Source: Prostheceraeus crozeri
Taxonomy: Eukaryota > Platyhelminthes > Polycladida > Euryleptidae
Assembly (NCBI GenBank): GCA_907163375.1
Contig: CAJQUW010004740.1
Location: 77,501-141,500, forward strand
Reading direction: 5' to 3'
DNA: 64,000 nucleotides
A program made the translations under genes and the position numbers. Below are positions 1 to 11,999 of this stretch, piece by piece (positions within the stretch are counted from its first letter, which is position 1; the number at the start of each line of letters is the position of its first letter). The notes beneath the pieces were generated by a model. That model was not told where the DNA came from and searched no databases. It worked only from the letters and a program-made list of their open reading frames with translations.

Positions 1-420
1 GAATTGCATAATAATTTTATTCGGATCATTCAAATTTCTATCAAAATATAATTCACCACCATATTTCATTTTCGATAGTGTCAACATTTCAAATGTTTCA
101 TTTAATATCTTCCCGTCAACAGTTACAAATTCTTTCAGAGTTTTGGCAGTTATATATGATGATAGTTTTCCTGTCTTAGTGACTTCTTCAATTTGCTTTC
201 TGTCGCTTTTTGCGATCCAAACACCTAAGTATTTATATTCTTCTACTACTTGAATCGGTGTTGTAGCATCATTATCCTTCAGTAATAACTCCCTAAATAT
301 GTTTGTTTCACTGTATATCATAATTTTAGTTTTTTCATAGTTTATTGTTAGACCGTTTTCATTACCGTTCTCTCTCTCTGTCAAGAACTCAAGAAGTTTA
401 TTGACCCATCTGGGCACAAA
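1..420 (-). pseudogene. LINE reverse transcriptase C-terminal fragment
   Basis: An open minus-strand frame of about 138 codons runs from about 418 to the window edge. It reads like the end of a non-LTR reverse transcriptase: WVNKLLEFL, then NGLTINYEKTKIMIYS (palm/thumb boundary, motif D-like), then EEYKYLGVWI (motif E-like) about 40 residues later, then a basic helix-rich thumb region ending in KMKYGGELYF. The homology starts abruptly at about 420 with no RT palm upstream, as expected of a 5'-truncated LINE whose 3' end lies beyond the left edge. The frame is intact over the visible part, so the insertion may be fairly young. The order of motifs is seen directly; the LINE assignment rests on family knowledge. 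I cannot name the clade. Confidence 0.75.
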
Positions 421-2500
421 CATGTATGAATGACTCATTACAAAATGAATGATGATGTGAGGAGAAAGTTAACAATAGGTAAATGATGAAAATTAAAGAT
501 AAAATAATCCACCACGTTCGCCGTTGTCTATGATGATTATCAACGATGATTGGGCGAAATGATAAAATGGTATGGCGAAGGAAACTGATCATAAATACAC
601 AATGATTTTTTTAAAATTTCCCTCTCTCTTTCTCTCTCCCTCTTTACTGAGAATCATGCACATTATGATATCGTTGGTTGATTGCTTGTTACGACAGCTG
701 CTCCAGTAAAGAGCTAATTTCTCACACTGCATAGACCATATGCATCTCGACTCTACGTTGGACATGTGCGATCGTTGAAAGATTACACTTTCTTTTACAT
801 GTAAGCAGGTTCACAAATTTTCAGGAAAACAAACTTATACGTCCGAGCCCATGAAGTCAGCACGAAACAGCAGTCGCTTGTGGGCTTAATTACTATAATG
901 CTGTATTATATTTATTGGTTCAAACTGATGAACATTGACTTTGATATTCCCATCAGTCATCGTAATTTTCATCTGCTGTTGTTGAGATGGATTTGGTAGT
1001 CATTAATGTACATTTATGCAGTACTGCTCAGTTGCCTCTCTAATAGACACAAGAGCGCAAGTCACAAGTGCCACTTGTGTTGTTGCATTTTACTAAATAA
1101 GATAAAGCTTCAATTATCATTTGAACAATTGAATTGTCAAATTTTTCAAATTGTCAAAAACGGATAATTTCAAAGCAATGTTCTAAAACAGCTCTTTGAA
1201 ATCTTGTTTATTAATGCACATTATGTCATTGTAATTATTTATTCTTAATGCAATCGTGCTCCAAAAACTTGTTTTCAAAGATGGGTTTAAATCTGTACAT
1301 GCAATGTAACATAAGTACTACAGTTGTGAAAAGTTTTTAAGCATGCTTTGATCTACATGTACAATTGAAATCCCGGTAGTTGATGAGCATGAAATACATG
1401 TAGACATGCTGGTAGAGAAATTGATGCTACTCGTATAGCGCATTAAGACAAGTGAGGCAGTAATACTACCTGTGATACAAACCGGCGCAAAGAATGCGAT
1501 GTTTTAGAATACTGTATTTCCGAGAAATGGAGCTGTCGCTAAAAATATAGCTATTATACAATAATCATATTAAAACGTGTAACATGCAGTATTTATGACA
1601 TAGCAAACTTGCGAATAGCATGTCATCGAGATCGCAATTGCAGGTTCTCTTTTCTGCGCATCTCTGCCAGGTTGTTTTTAAGGTTGCTGATTAATGAAAA
1701 TTATGTTCAAACTATAGAATGCAAGATGCTGAAATAAAGACGAAATATAGGCAAAGCATGCAAAAACATGGTCTACTTGAACCTTAATTGGCATTGCAAA
1801 CAGGTCACTGAACTTTCTGAGACGACATCGATGCTATAGCACTCGTTATCACGTGGAGTTTTAAGACCGCCCACAAAATCCTTGTCTAACTCAATAGATG
1901 TAAATCATTGTATCCTGCGTTGACCCGAAGATTATACATACTTGATTAATATGCCAAAGCAAACTTTTAATCTATGCAGATCAACATATAATCCAGTATT
2001 ATCTTCTGCTCCATTGACCTACACGGTGCACAGACGATTTCATCTCTAATCTTTCTGCTGTTAATACGCTCAAGATTCGGCTTTTTCCGATCTCAATATT
2101 TCAAGGATATTCATTGTGTTGTCTTCAATTGTGCATATCCCTGCTTGCATAGACTTCCGCAATCATTGACCGAATGAAATTTTGGAATTATCTACGCATT
2201 GTTCCAGCTGAAGCTTCGTCTGATCAGACAGACCAGTGACCGGTGACTGGTCAACTTTCACACTTAAAGGTGAGGATCTGGGTTGACTCTATTGAATTCA
2301 TTTCTATCTATACAGTACACTCCAGAAACGACCAAGATATTTGATACTGAAATCTGCTTAGCAAAATGACTTATTGGGTTAAAACAAAAAAAGATAGTTC
2401 TATCAGGGTATTCAATAAGTTAGGTATTTTCACATTAAAGGTTTACTTTTACATGCAAGTGTCTCTCAAGAACACAGAACAGACGACTAAAGACGTATAA
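421..2500. other. No recognisable feature
   Basis: AT-rich sequence without a convincing exon or element. It contains a short CT-rich stretch near 614-650. A near-palindrome lies at 2231-2252 (GACCAGTG / ACCGGT / GACTGGTC with one mismatch). Open frames are short and have no coding character. Confidence 0.5.
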
Positions 2501-2502
2501 TT

Positions 2503-2861
2503 TTGGGATTTAAGCAATTTTTTTGTGTAGTAAATGACGAAAACCACCTTCTTCATCATCTTGTGCCCCCAGTGATGACTTGCTCACAAAAATACAAACT
2601 CCCTCTTTCTCAGACAGTCGCATGCTCCAAAACATTTAAGACATCGATGGCTAAATTATCAAATAGCGGTTTCAGCCTAAAGTAACTTTGTAAACTGAGT
2701 TGTTGTTCATCACTTTTGTTGTTGCTGTTGACTTTCTATTTATTTTTTGTCTTGTAATGAAGAGTGTTTTTACTTTCAAATGTTATACATTCCTCACGCT
2801 TCTCATTATTGAGGAAATTCGAAAATAAACGTTATTCTATTCTATTCTATTCTATTCTAAG
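2503..2861 (+). mobile_element. LINE 3' end with ATTCT tail
   Basis: A 60-codon frame contains NDENHLLHHLVPP, then KYKLPLSQT, FKTSMAKL and NSGFSLK before a stop. This is the pattern at the extreme C-terminus of CR1/L2-type LINE ORF2 proteins (a HHL(V/I)P box, a basic stretch, then the last residues). After the stop come about 140 bp of 3' untranslated sequence, an AATAAA-like AAATAAAC and about five copies of ATTCT. A short tandem repeat directly at the 3' end is the usual terminus of such LINEs. Everything upstream of about 2500 is missing, so this is a strongly 5'-truncated copy. The minus-strand fragment at 26940-27321 carries a similar C-terminal box. Confidence 0.55.
2833..2861 (+). repeat. 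ATTCT microsatellite (LINE tail)
   Basis: About five tandem ATTCT units directly follow AAATAAACGTT. Best read as the 3' terminal repeat of the LINE fragment upstream, which gives its orientation. Confidence 0.8.
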
Positions 2862-3831
2862 AAGCGATAATTCCAACAGCAAGACTGGTTGAAGGACATT
2901 GTAAAATTTGAGACTTTAATTAAGTGAAAATGAATTGACTCGCATCATGAAAAGTTGTATTCAATTTTGGATTGAACCTAGATTCGTCCTGAGTTCACCT
3001 TGTCGGCAATTACAGCTAATTTTTTTAAAAAGTCACTTAAGGGCAACTCATCATGTGAGGTATCGGCATATCCAAGTAAATTAAAGGCAAAATCAATTAA
3101 AATAAAGAAATTTCAAGTTCAAGTTCAATGTAATTGTTAATAAAGCAATGATAAATAGTCTCAAAGCAATCTCAATGCATTCGCAAATTTATATGAGTTA
3201 ATGGGACAATCGGCAGAGTATTCTACTTCGGATATAATTCTATCTAATTTCCACATCCACTTTCAGTCATTAATATGCTGTTAAAACTTAATATTCGCTA
3301 TTTACATCTGCAGACCTATTCATATTGAATTCATAGGCTTATTTTACTGGATTTATGATTTGTATTATTTAATTATTCAGCTAATGATGCCTCGTGCAAC
3401 GTATGCATTCAAACGCAACATTTCCTTTCAAATCGCATAATTTCTTAGTAGTTGCTGCCCTCCTGAAATTTAAGGACATGTGAGATATTTTTAGATAACT
3501 TTTATTTTAGATAGTTTAGGTATTTTAAGCAATTTAGATTTCCAGTGATTATTCCAGAGTTAATCCCATGGTAACATTACCAATACATTATGGTAATAAG
3601 GGACTGTAGCAGAGATTCCTATTGAACACAATGCTCCGTCGTAGACATGAGTTATCATGACAACGGTGCATAAACGATGGCGGTTTCGCAGCAGTTGACA
3701 GTGATTTGGTACATTGCCAGTGTACTCCGCAAAAAATTCACGGTGATTATCTTTTTTCTTTAAAAGTAAAATTATTTTGATAATGGCAACATGCCTCCGT
3801 GCAACAAGAATATACTACATAACTTTTGCAG
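2862..3831. other. No recognisable feature
   Basis: Unannotated AT-rich spacer between the LINE tail and the hAT-like element. No coding signal or inverted ends seen. Confidence 0.5.
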
Positions 3832-3839
3832 GTTTCAGT

Positions 3840-4356
3840 CACAGAATTAGACAAGTCGTCTCTTCTACTGTTTGACCAGAAAGATTGGAACATGCAACGC
3901 TAATGAAATGGCACAGTCTGCTGACATAATACCATAGCAATCGAACAATGAGCAACCAGTTAAACATTAGACACGTCACATTGTGCGAAGTTTCAGTGAC
4001 TGTTATCAATCGGATCACACAGCAAAGAGACACAGTCTATGTCAAGTTCTGCAGAGAAGTCTGTAAACGTTTTTTCGTGCGCCTGTTATATTTTTTGATA
4101 ATGATTGGAAGAACCAACACTATCGAGAAAACTTTTGCGTATTGATCTGATTTCTTCGAATCTGAAGGAATTGTGGCGATTGGAGCATTTTGAAGGAATT
4201 CACAGCAATCCGCAAGCGACACACGACTAGTTTCCCTATCTCTGTAAAGCATTACAAATTTCTTTTTGCCCGTTTAGTAAGTTGCAGCATGTGCCACCGT
4301 TTTGAATCAGTTTGCACTTCTAGCAAAGTGAAACGCTTAAACAATCTAATTCTGTG
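3840..4356. mobile_element. hAT-like non-autonomous element, copy A
   Basis: A 517-bp unit with 12-bp perfect terminal inverted repeats (CACAGAATTAGA / TCTAATTCTGTG). It is flanked by GTTTCAGT (3832-3839) and GTTTCAGC (4357-4364), an 8-bp duplication with one mismatch. Ends beginning CA and closing TG with 8-bp duplications fit the hAT superfamily. Two further copies lie at 21713-22820 and 23593-25003, each split by another insertion, and the alignment of the three confirms the borders. No transposase is present; small frames shared by the copies follow from sequence similarity and are not evidence of a protein. Confidence 0.75.
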
Positions 4357-4909
4357 GTTTCAGCTATTTGATGCTTCTCGAAACCTATCAACATAGACAT
4401 ACATCGGCGCCGTTTTATTTAACGTATGGGACTAGAATAGACAACGGTGTTTAATGATGGTAATTTCAGCTGCTCGACTTAATGCCGATTTATGTCAATA
4501 TTGTCAGATCTAAAGGAGAATCTAGCTGATGAAACATACAATAGTTCCTGTCGTAAGAAGTTACATGTTGCAAATTATTCTATCAAAATGATTTTATGCT
4601 TGATATGATAACATAGAATTGATAATAACTTTGAAGCGTTACAAAATACACTGACGAAGTGTTGGTATCTACCTGCCAGCCGTCATCGCTTGGCGCCTTT
4701 GTCATGAAACGCATATTCACGGCGCAATACCATTTTTTATGCCTATGTTCGGTTTAAACCCAACATCTGGCCTAGTGTGGTAAATCAGAAAATTCTATGA
4801 TATCCTCATCGTATACACACATTTTTACAAAACATTCAATATTTCTGAATTCATAAATTTATTCCTTGTCCTAGCCGTTCTCGCGGCCTCTCATTGAAAT
4901 CTGCATCAG

Positions 4910-5468
4910 AGTGATGACATACATTTGACAACTTCAGCAGTGAATAATGTGCAGGTATCAATCAATCGCTGAAGAGTGGTGAAGCGAACTGAATGACGTC
5001 ACAAGTGAGTGAGAAAATACATAGCACAGCATGATATATTAATTAAAGGCTTATACACAAGAAATGAATCAAAAAGACCGCCGTATATAGATGAAGCACT
5101 TAAAATGCTCATATGTATGCGTGTACAGCTGTGCTGTATCCTTCGACTGCTGAAGCTAGTGCTATTTACATGTACTTTCGTAGTCCATCCCTTTGTAAGC
5201 AAAAAAGCTATTTTCAATTTGTCGCTTGTCTGATCGTAAGATTGCAATTATTATTTTGGCGCAGCTGTACATGTGTATTTTAAGTACTTTACCTATATAG
5301 TCCTTGATTTATTTCTTGTGGATAAGCCTTTAATTAACATATCATGTTGTGTCATGTATTTTGTCACCCACTTGTGACGTCATTCAGTTCGCTTAACCGC
5401 TCTTCAGCGATCGATTTATATCTGCATATTATTCTTTGCTGAAGTTGTTTTAATGTATGTCATCACTA
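4910..5468. mobile_element. Foldback element, arms about 220 bp
   Basis: The stretch starting GTGATGACATACATT near 4912 is repeated in reverse complement ending near 5468. Arms of about 220 bp (4910-5130 and 5265-5468) share long blocks such as AACTGAATGACGTCACAAGT and TTAATTAAAGGCTTAT, with scattered differences and small gaps. The unpaired core of about 135 bp shows no coding signal. The divergence suggests an older non-autonomous element. No clear target duplication was found. Confidence 0.7.
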
Positions 5469-8374
5469 TGCCTCACTGTATATCTCTATGAGAAGCAACG
5501 ATAGATACTATTCGCCATTGACCAGTAAGAATTTCTTATCAATGTTAGAAGACAAGGTTAATAAAAGCTTTCGACAAAATGTCTTTATCAATTTATATAA
5601 CAACTAAGAGAGACAACGAGACAGGAAATTCTATGATGTCAGCAAAATCAGCGTGGTGGTCGTTCGCAATCTGAAATGCATTGGTTTCCAAGGACAGGAC
5701 CTTCTGTTGAATTGTGATTCTAGCGGTGATGCTGCCGTTGATTTGTCTGCCCTGTTTGTCAGTACAACATAGAACATCGGTGGAAAATGAAGAAAATATG
5801 TCGGCGCCAAATAAACCAATGTCATAATCAAAGTAATTCAAAAGAAATATTCACAAAGTAATCAAGAGATCATCCTTGTTTGAAGGCAAAACAACGGAAG
5901 TAATCTTTATGTAAAGAATGATATTTAACTAGAACTTTTACGTTTGGATAGCTTCAGATTTCAACAATTGCTCTCATCAACGAGATCAGGTGTAAAATCA
6001 CAATTGACTCTTTAGAAGTGCAAATTTAAGTCCAGAATTAACACAAACTTGCCGATCACATCGACCGACATTTGATGGCCCATGGCCAATCTTTCGCCTA
6101 TGAATTCTGATTTATTGCGTTACATAAACACAGCGAGTAATGTTTACCTGAAATACTGACTTACAATAAGAGTCTAAACTTAGCTTCCTCCAATCAGAAC
6201 AGCATCCTATGCATCTTTCACGGGAGGAGTTGTGCTCAGTGGCAGCAGCTTTTTAAAGGTCAGTTATTTATTGCAATGTTGATTAACATGAATTCTTGAG
6301 AAACATATGTTACTTGACCGTGGTCATAGTGTACACTTCAACTTTGTATATCATAAGCCAATAGTATCAATGATCTCTGATCCCTTTAGGAAGCTTACTC
6401 GACCAAATGTGTGTAAATTTTTCTAACTACTTGAATAGTCACAAGACGCAAAATGAATTAAGTGAAATCCCAATACTCACCACTGCTACACTTAGAATGC
6501 AACATAGTCGATTGTAAATGGGCAGTAGCTAACAGGCATAGTTTCCTCAAAAATAAAATTGTGTAAATTTCGTTACTATCGCATAATCCCCGTAATTCAT
6601 TATTGCAGATGAAAGTTGAGAGTTTGAGGTTGAGTTTGGTAATTGATAATAAGCCATGCGAAATTGTTAAGCGCCTTTAGTAAGCGACCTTTAGTCTCTT
6701 CTTTTTGCCGCAAAAGGGAAACAATCCTTTTCTGCCATTAATCCACTTTATAAAGAGCCACATAAGAGACCAATACACGCTCCACATGTGTCAGTTATGT
6801 AACAATGACTTGTTTCTCCATCAGCCACGAAACTGATACAATCAAGAAGAAACTACAAATGTGTGCATGCCGACCTGCTAAATTGTGGCTCATTTACATT
6901 CGCCTTCTTTTAAAGACATATGCTTATGCTGCAACAATATAGACCTGCTGTGGAAGTCTTCCATTTTTATTCAAAAGAGCAACCTACCGATTAATCGTAA
7001 ATACTACTGTTATCATGTACCGATAATTTGCTGCTGCCATTGCATTACTAATAGTGGTATTCGAAGGCCATGTGTCGTCTCTATGAATGTCGGAATGCAT
7101 GCATTATGCCGATTATATGTTCAAGCGTAACACTGCAGACATTCGGAATGTGTAAGTACATCTCTGTAAAGGTTCAAGTGAAGCACAGGAACACGAGCAT
7201 ACCTGCATTCTCTATGAAAAATGAAGTCTTTGATATATACATAAAATATTCAGAATATGCCAACGACCCTGCCGTAAGTAACCCTGCAATCTTTTAAAAC
7301 GCCTACCATCTTTATCCAAAAACACCATTTTGGGGGAGCTAATCCGCATAAGAAAAAAATGTATGTACACTATGATGAGAATCCACGAAGAAAACTAAAT
7401 AAAAGCGAGGGAAGTAGAATGGAAAGGAGCTGGGCTAGGGACCTCATAGCAGCTCTAGATTCTGTGGATAAGAATAAAAAGACGAAATCATGGGAGTTTC
7501 ACATCAAATTTAGTTCATAATATGCTTAACATTGATAACCAATATCACATATTATAAATGCCATGTACTATAGGCTTATTCATGTAAAAATCCTGTCGAC
7601 GCTAAAGCCACGACCACGGCGGTCAGTTACCGGTTTCAATCTTTGGTACAAAAAATCCAACAAAAGAAAGCGTACATTGTGCTTGTTCACATTTCGTCAT
7701 GTACTTGTACATTATACACGACAAAGGCCTACAAGTAGAGAACATGCTATTTAATCTTATTAAATAAGATACCAGGTGTCTAAGAGAAGTAAACCAGTGA
7801 TGTTAATCTGTCAGCAGACCAGTTAGCTATATGGCTATGTTCGTCTGGTTGATGAGTGCGTATTGGAGTGAGTCGTTAGCATCATAATGATTATGCAAGA
7901 AATTGTCACAATGTTATGAAATATGAGTCCGAACAGTCACAATAATCACGTCACAATACTGATCACGTCAATTTTTCACACACGGACTCCGGACATTTGG
8001 GGGCTTATGTGTTGTAAGTTCAAATTTTCAGTTTTCTCATTACGTTCATTTAATAAGATCACCTTTAGGGTGACGTGAAAACTTTCAGAAAGAAATGCAT
8101 AGAAGGTATTGATAGACACCAAGTAACCCGTACGACTATCTATATTCGCAAAATCGACAGCCACATGTCACTGAGAATGTGAAATGAGTGATATGCTATT
8201 GGCCCTGTGGTTCCACCTATCTTGCTACTTTAACACTTGTACTACCACAATATTTTACAGACATTGCTTGCCATATCTGATAAGCCCCACCTTGATCATC
8301 TGACAGAATCTGATGCTTGATAGTAATGTTATATTAAACTATTGAGCTAATATACATAGGGTATATGATATATA

Positions 8375-8377
<3 letters not shown>
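5469..8377. other. No firm feature; one orphan frame
   Basis: Mostly featureless. A frame without an ATG start at about 7272-7519 (plus) encodes a charged stretch including YDENPRRKLNKSEGS and SWARDLIAALDSVDK before a stop. It could be the end of an exon or of an old element, but I recognise no family and see no convincing acceptor. Confidence 0.3.

Positions 8378-8446
<69 letters not shown>
8378..8446. repeat. TA dinucleotide microsatellite
   Basis: About 34 uninterrupted TA units. It abuts the 5' side of the Penelope-like fragment; a shorter TA run at about 9428-9450 lies at that fragment's 3' side. Confidence 0.95.
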
Positions 8447-8449
<3 letters not shown>

Positions 8450-9450
8450 AGCAAAAAGACACAATGAGTTATGTTCCCTTCCATTCCGCTCATCCCCTTC
8501 ATGTTATCAAAAACATTCCTTATAACTCAGCACGTCGCATAAAGATTATAGTTTCAAATGAAGATACAAGAACTTACCGTTACAATGAATTAAAAATTCA
8601 TCTACTGACTTTGAATTATCCTTCTTCGCTTATTAATGATGGGATTGATAAAGCCAAATCTTCTGATGTCAGCAATAACAACAAGCAAAACAAAAAGAAC
8701 ATTTTTCCATTTGTACACGAGTTCAACAGGAGTAACCCAGACATACTTTGTTATACGTCCTATTTCAAATACATTAAATCTTCTAACTCCATTCCAAAAT
8801 TGTAATTTCATGAGAGCTTACAAACAACCTAGATCTCTTCAATCTATATTGTGACAGAATAACCGGATGACAATTAGAGGAGTGTCGAAATGTGGCGAGC
8901 CAAGATGCTAGTGTTGCAGCATCATAATTGAAGGCAACAAAGTTGATTTCGAAAGTCCATCTGGCATAAAGACATTTAACATTCGAAAAAACATGAATTG
9001 TAAATCAACAAACTTAATTTATAAGATGATTTGTGCAGGATGTAAAAAATTCTACATCGGCCAAACGGGGGATGTATTTCGACATCGGCTGACGGTACAT
9101 CGCCAGCAAATCAATGACAGTAGATGCTGTGTGCTAAGTGTCAGTAAACACATAGCGAGCTGTGGTGGCGGTCATTTTAGTGCTATTCCTTTCTTTCAGT
9201 TGCCCCGGACGCTAATCGCTAGGACCTTGAGTCCAAGGAAGCTATGTTCATTAATTTATTTCATCCTTGCCTCAACGCTGTTTGATTTCTTTGATTTTTC
9301 TGTGATTTCTTTGATTTGAAATTTCTGTACAATTTCGATGAATAAATCAGTTAATTGCCTTGACAAGCCAGAAACGGCTGAAATCGATCGGCAGCTGATA
9401 AAAGTTGTTTTTTCTTTTGTAGTATTATTTATATATATATATATATATAA
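8447..9450 (+). mobile_element. Penelope-like element, 3' fragment, broken
   Basis: The 3' part of a Penelope-like retroelement. The upstream part carries the linker typical of these elements (FHSAHPL...IPYNSARRI, then EFNRSNPDI). The downstream part is a GIY-YIG endonuclease domain: LIYKMICAGCKKFYIGQTG, then RHRLTVHRQQI, with the zinc-binding-like Cys pair near its start. The reverse transcriptase is absent, so the copy is 5'-truncated against the TA repeat. The remaining coding part looks broken in a few places and is not functional. Age is moderate, since the domains remain easy to recognise. Confidence 0.75.
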
Positions 9451-9889
9451 TAAACATATATGTCATTATAGGTCATCGGTCCACTCATAATTTTATAAAG
9501 AGGATGCTAATGAAACCATTTCTCGAAGCTTAAAGATTGATTTTAAAACATTTCCTCATCTTAGATAGAATTTCACATGCTTTTTATTTCAAGAATCGAC
9601 TTTGACTTAAAAATGGTTTTCTACGCAGGGAGTCAACTTACGTGCAGGCCTTTGCACCGTACATGTAGGCTCTCTAATCAAAGTCCTATGAAAATGCGTC
9701 AAATAAAAAACAAAATAAAAAACACGCAGCAACAATAATATAATAGCATAGAAGCTTCATTACCATTCTCTTCATGACAAGCCCCCACAAATCATTCAAG
9801 AAATAGACACCAATGGGCTAAAATAGAGAGAATGCGGTGCTGAATTGCAGGCACAATGACATTACAAAACATATTTCTCCAAGAAAAAT
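9451..9889. other. Spacer before the CACTA-like element
   Basis: No recognisable feature. Ends with AAT at 9887-9889, the left copy of the CACTA-like element's target duplication. Confidence 0.5.
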
Positions 9890-9954
9890 ACCCGAGAAAA
9901 AATAACCGAACAAACTTATTAAGTCGACCCAGTAATTCAGACATCAAAACCTGC

Positions 9955-10290
9955 TAAGTACCCAATAGGTTTATTCTGAATAGATTGGTCTCCCATCAGG
10001 TTTATTCCAGTTTAGCTGGTTTTCCTACTAGGTTTGTTAGGTTTAATCCAGTATCCCATTAGGTTTATTCCAGTTTTGCTGGTTTCCTACTAGGTTTGTT
10101 AGGTCTTATCTAGTATCCCAGTAGGTTTATTCCAATTTCGCTGGTTTCCTACTAGGTTTGTTAGGTTTAATCCAGTATCCCATTAGGTTTGTTCCAGTCT
10201 CACCGGTTTTCATACTAGGTTTGTTAGGTTTAATCCAGTTTCCTACTAATTTGGCTCGGTTTTATACAGATTCCCACTAGGCTATGCATT
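9955..10290. repeat. Left subterminal tandem repeats, period 62-63 bp
   Basis: Four to five copies of a 62-63 bp unit start at about 9991, 10054, 10116 and 10178 with TCCCATTAGGTTTATTCCAG, each followed by a CTACTAGGTTTGTTAGG box. The same words recur inverted at the right end of the element. Subterminal arrays in CACTA elements are known transposase-binding regions; that role is inferred here. Confidence 0.85.
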
Positions 10291-10702
10291 TGTAGTTAAG
10301 CTTACCCAACACCTTACACAGCCATTACAAAACATCACTGTACCTTCTATAAATATTCAGATAAGATTACATCAATTTATATGAAAAGCCACACATCCAA
10401 ACGAAAGGTGGAATTAAAAAATTAGATTTCTTTCCTAGGAGAGCCGAACACCAAGAGCACTATAACAATAAATTGATTTCTTGAAAAGATGCGATATGAA
10501 ACAGAAGAAACGTTTTAAACATGAGTCAATATATTGGATAATTTGAGGTTTAAATTTGATGAATCGTTCCAAAAATTACGCGTTTACATGACATTTACCA
10601 TTCGAAGTTACGTCCAATGTTGAAATGAATTGCTTCAAAAATTTCAAGCAAAAAACAGCAAACATGAGAAACAAAAATTATAGTAGTCAACCTTTCAGGA
10701 AA

Positions 10703-11929
10703 TTACTCATGTTCGTAATTGTTCATCACTTTGACACCAAAATATGAATCTTTTTCCTTCATGATAATAGCGTGATGGGAAAATTCAACTGGCGAGATCT
10801 CGCGGATTCCTCCCTTCTTCAAGAAAAAATACGGACAGTTATTTGACATCTTAGTCATAATATGTGGTGGCAAATTCAAATTACTTGACAATGAAAAAAT
10901 TGGAAACATGTCATCATATACTCTGCACTGCACAGTGAATGTTTCATTGTTTATTACATTCAAAGCCTTTATCTTCGCAAATTTACGAAGATCATTCAAA
11001 AACACGTAGCATGACTTGCATTTCAAAAATTTGTCATATTCACTAGTATGAAACACAAGGTCACCCACTTTAAATCTTTTGAATGGTGGCGATTTTCCAA
11101 TTGCATGTGGAACTGATTCACAGGATTTGGATGATGAAGCACTAATTTGGAAGTTCAAATAGCGATTTATCATTTGCTCAGCACACCCGCGCGTTCCGGT
11201 AATACTCTGCTTCAGTTGTCGGTTTAAATTTTCGAATGACATTGCTGAGACATTCTGCAAGGACCAAATCGACGGACTTGTTCAGGAAGGTGGGATAGGC
11301 AGTGTAGGGTTACAGTTCTCACGGAGTCACCTAATAGACTCACCAGATAAGATTGAGATGTCTTAATATAAAGTTCGGTGTCAACAATATCGCACTCATT
11401 TATGTACTCAGACGATAGTAAATACACAGACGTCGAGAGAAGACAGTAAACGAAAAATATATCGTTAGGTTGTTCTTGGGACAAACGCCAGCAATACATA
11501 AAAACTAAGGGCGCGTAATATAAGAGGAATACTCGATGCTCTTGCGCTTTCCACAACGCAAATTCAGTTAAGATATTTCGGGGCTTTCTTCTAAAATAAT
11601 GAGGAACTCCCACTTTTTCGATGACTGAGGACAAAAACAAGCAATCCACAAGTTCGTTCTTGAGAATAATTGAAAGCAATGCCTTATTTACACCGAGATA
11701 GAGAAGGTGCATGGGATCAAACAACATACCACTAGGCATCTTCAATATTTCAGAAAGTTTAGTAGGCCCTTTTACTCCAAATGCCGAAGAATTCGTAGAA
11801 ACAGCCTGATTTAAATGCTGGTGGTACATCTCAGTCGTTCTTGTCGGAAAAGTCTCCGTCACATTGAATATAACTTTTCTGTATTGATAATCGTAATCAC
11901 CCATCACAAGGCAGAAAGGACATCCATAC
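10703..11929 (-). pseudogene. CACTA (Tnp2-like) transposase, 3' exon, frameshifted
   Basis: A minus-strand exon starts after an acceptor (CTTTTCAG at about 11930-11937) and encodes YGCPFCLVMGDYDYQYRKV, a CPxC zinc-binding knuckle. It continues with RTTEMYHQHL, then GVKGPTKLSEILKMPSGM and LFDPMHLLYLGVNKAL, whose D-x-MH box is the second catalytic aspartate region of Tnp2-type DDE transposases. Next come RKPRNILTEFALWKAQEHR, LLYYAP and LHCLSHLPEQVRRFGP. Near 11240 the frame shifts by one base and continues as FENLNRQLKQSITGTRG and a C-terminal region ending at 10703. Upstream exons with the first part of the DDE domain were not found. The single frameshift and otherwise open frames suggest recent decay. 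Confidence 0.8.
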
Positions 11930-11999
11930 CTGAAAAGTTGATATCATAGCATTAATATAACAAAGTTAATTGACCATTCTAGGTCAGGAGCAGTGCTCT

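Noticed and set aside
2231-2252. 22-bp near-palindrome GACCAGTGACCGGT...
   Set aside because: Too short to distinguish from chance in 64 kb; no associated gene or repeat.
8365-8446. N-terminal Ile-Tyr repeat of a plus-strand frame
   Set aside because: It is translation of the TA microsatellite, not part of the Penelope-like protein.
9955-10290. CRISPR-like array of regular repeats
   Set aside because: The repeats are contiguous 62-63 bp tandem units without unique spacers, in animal DNA, and are mirrored at the other transposon end.
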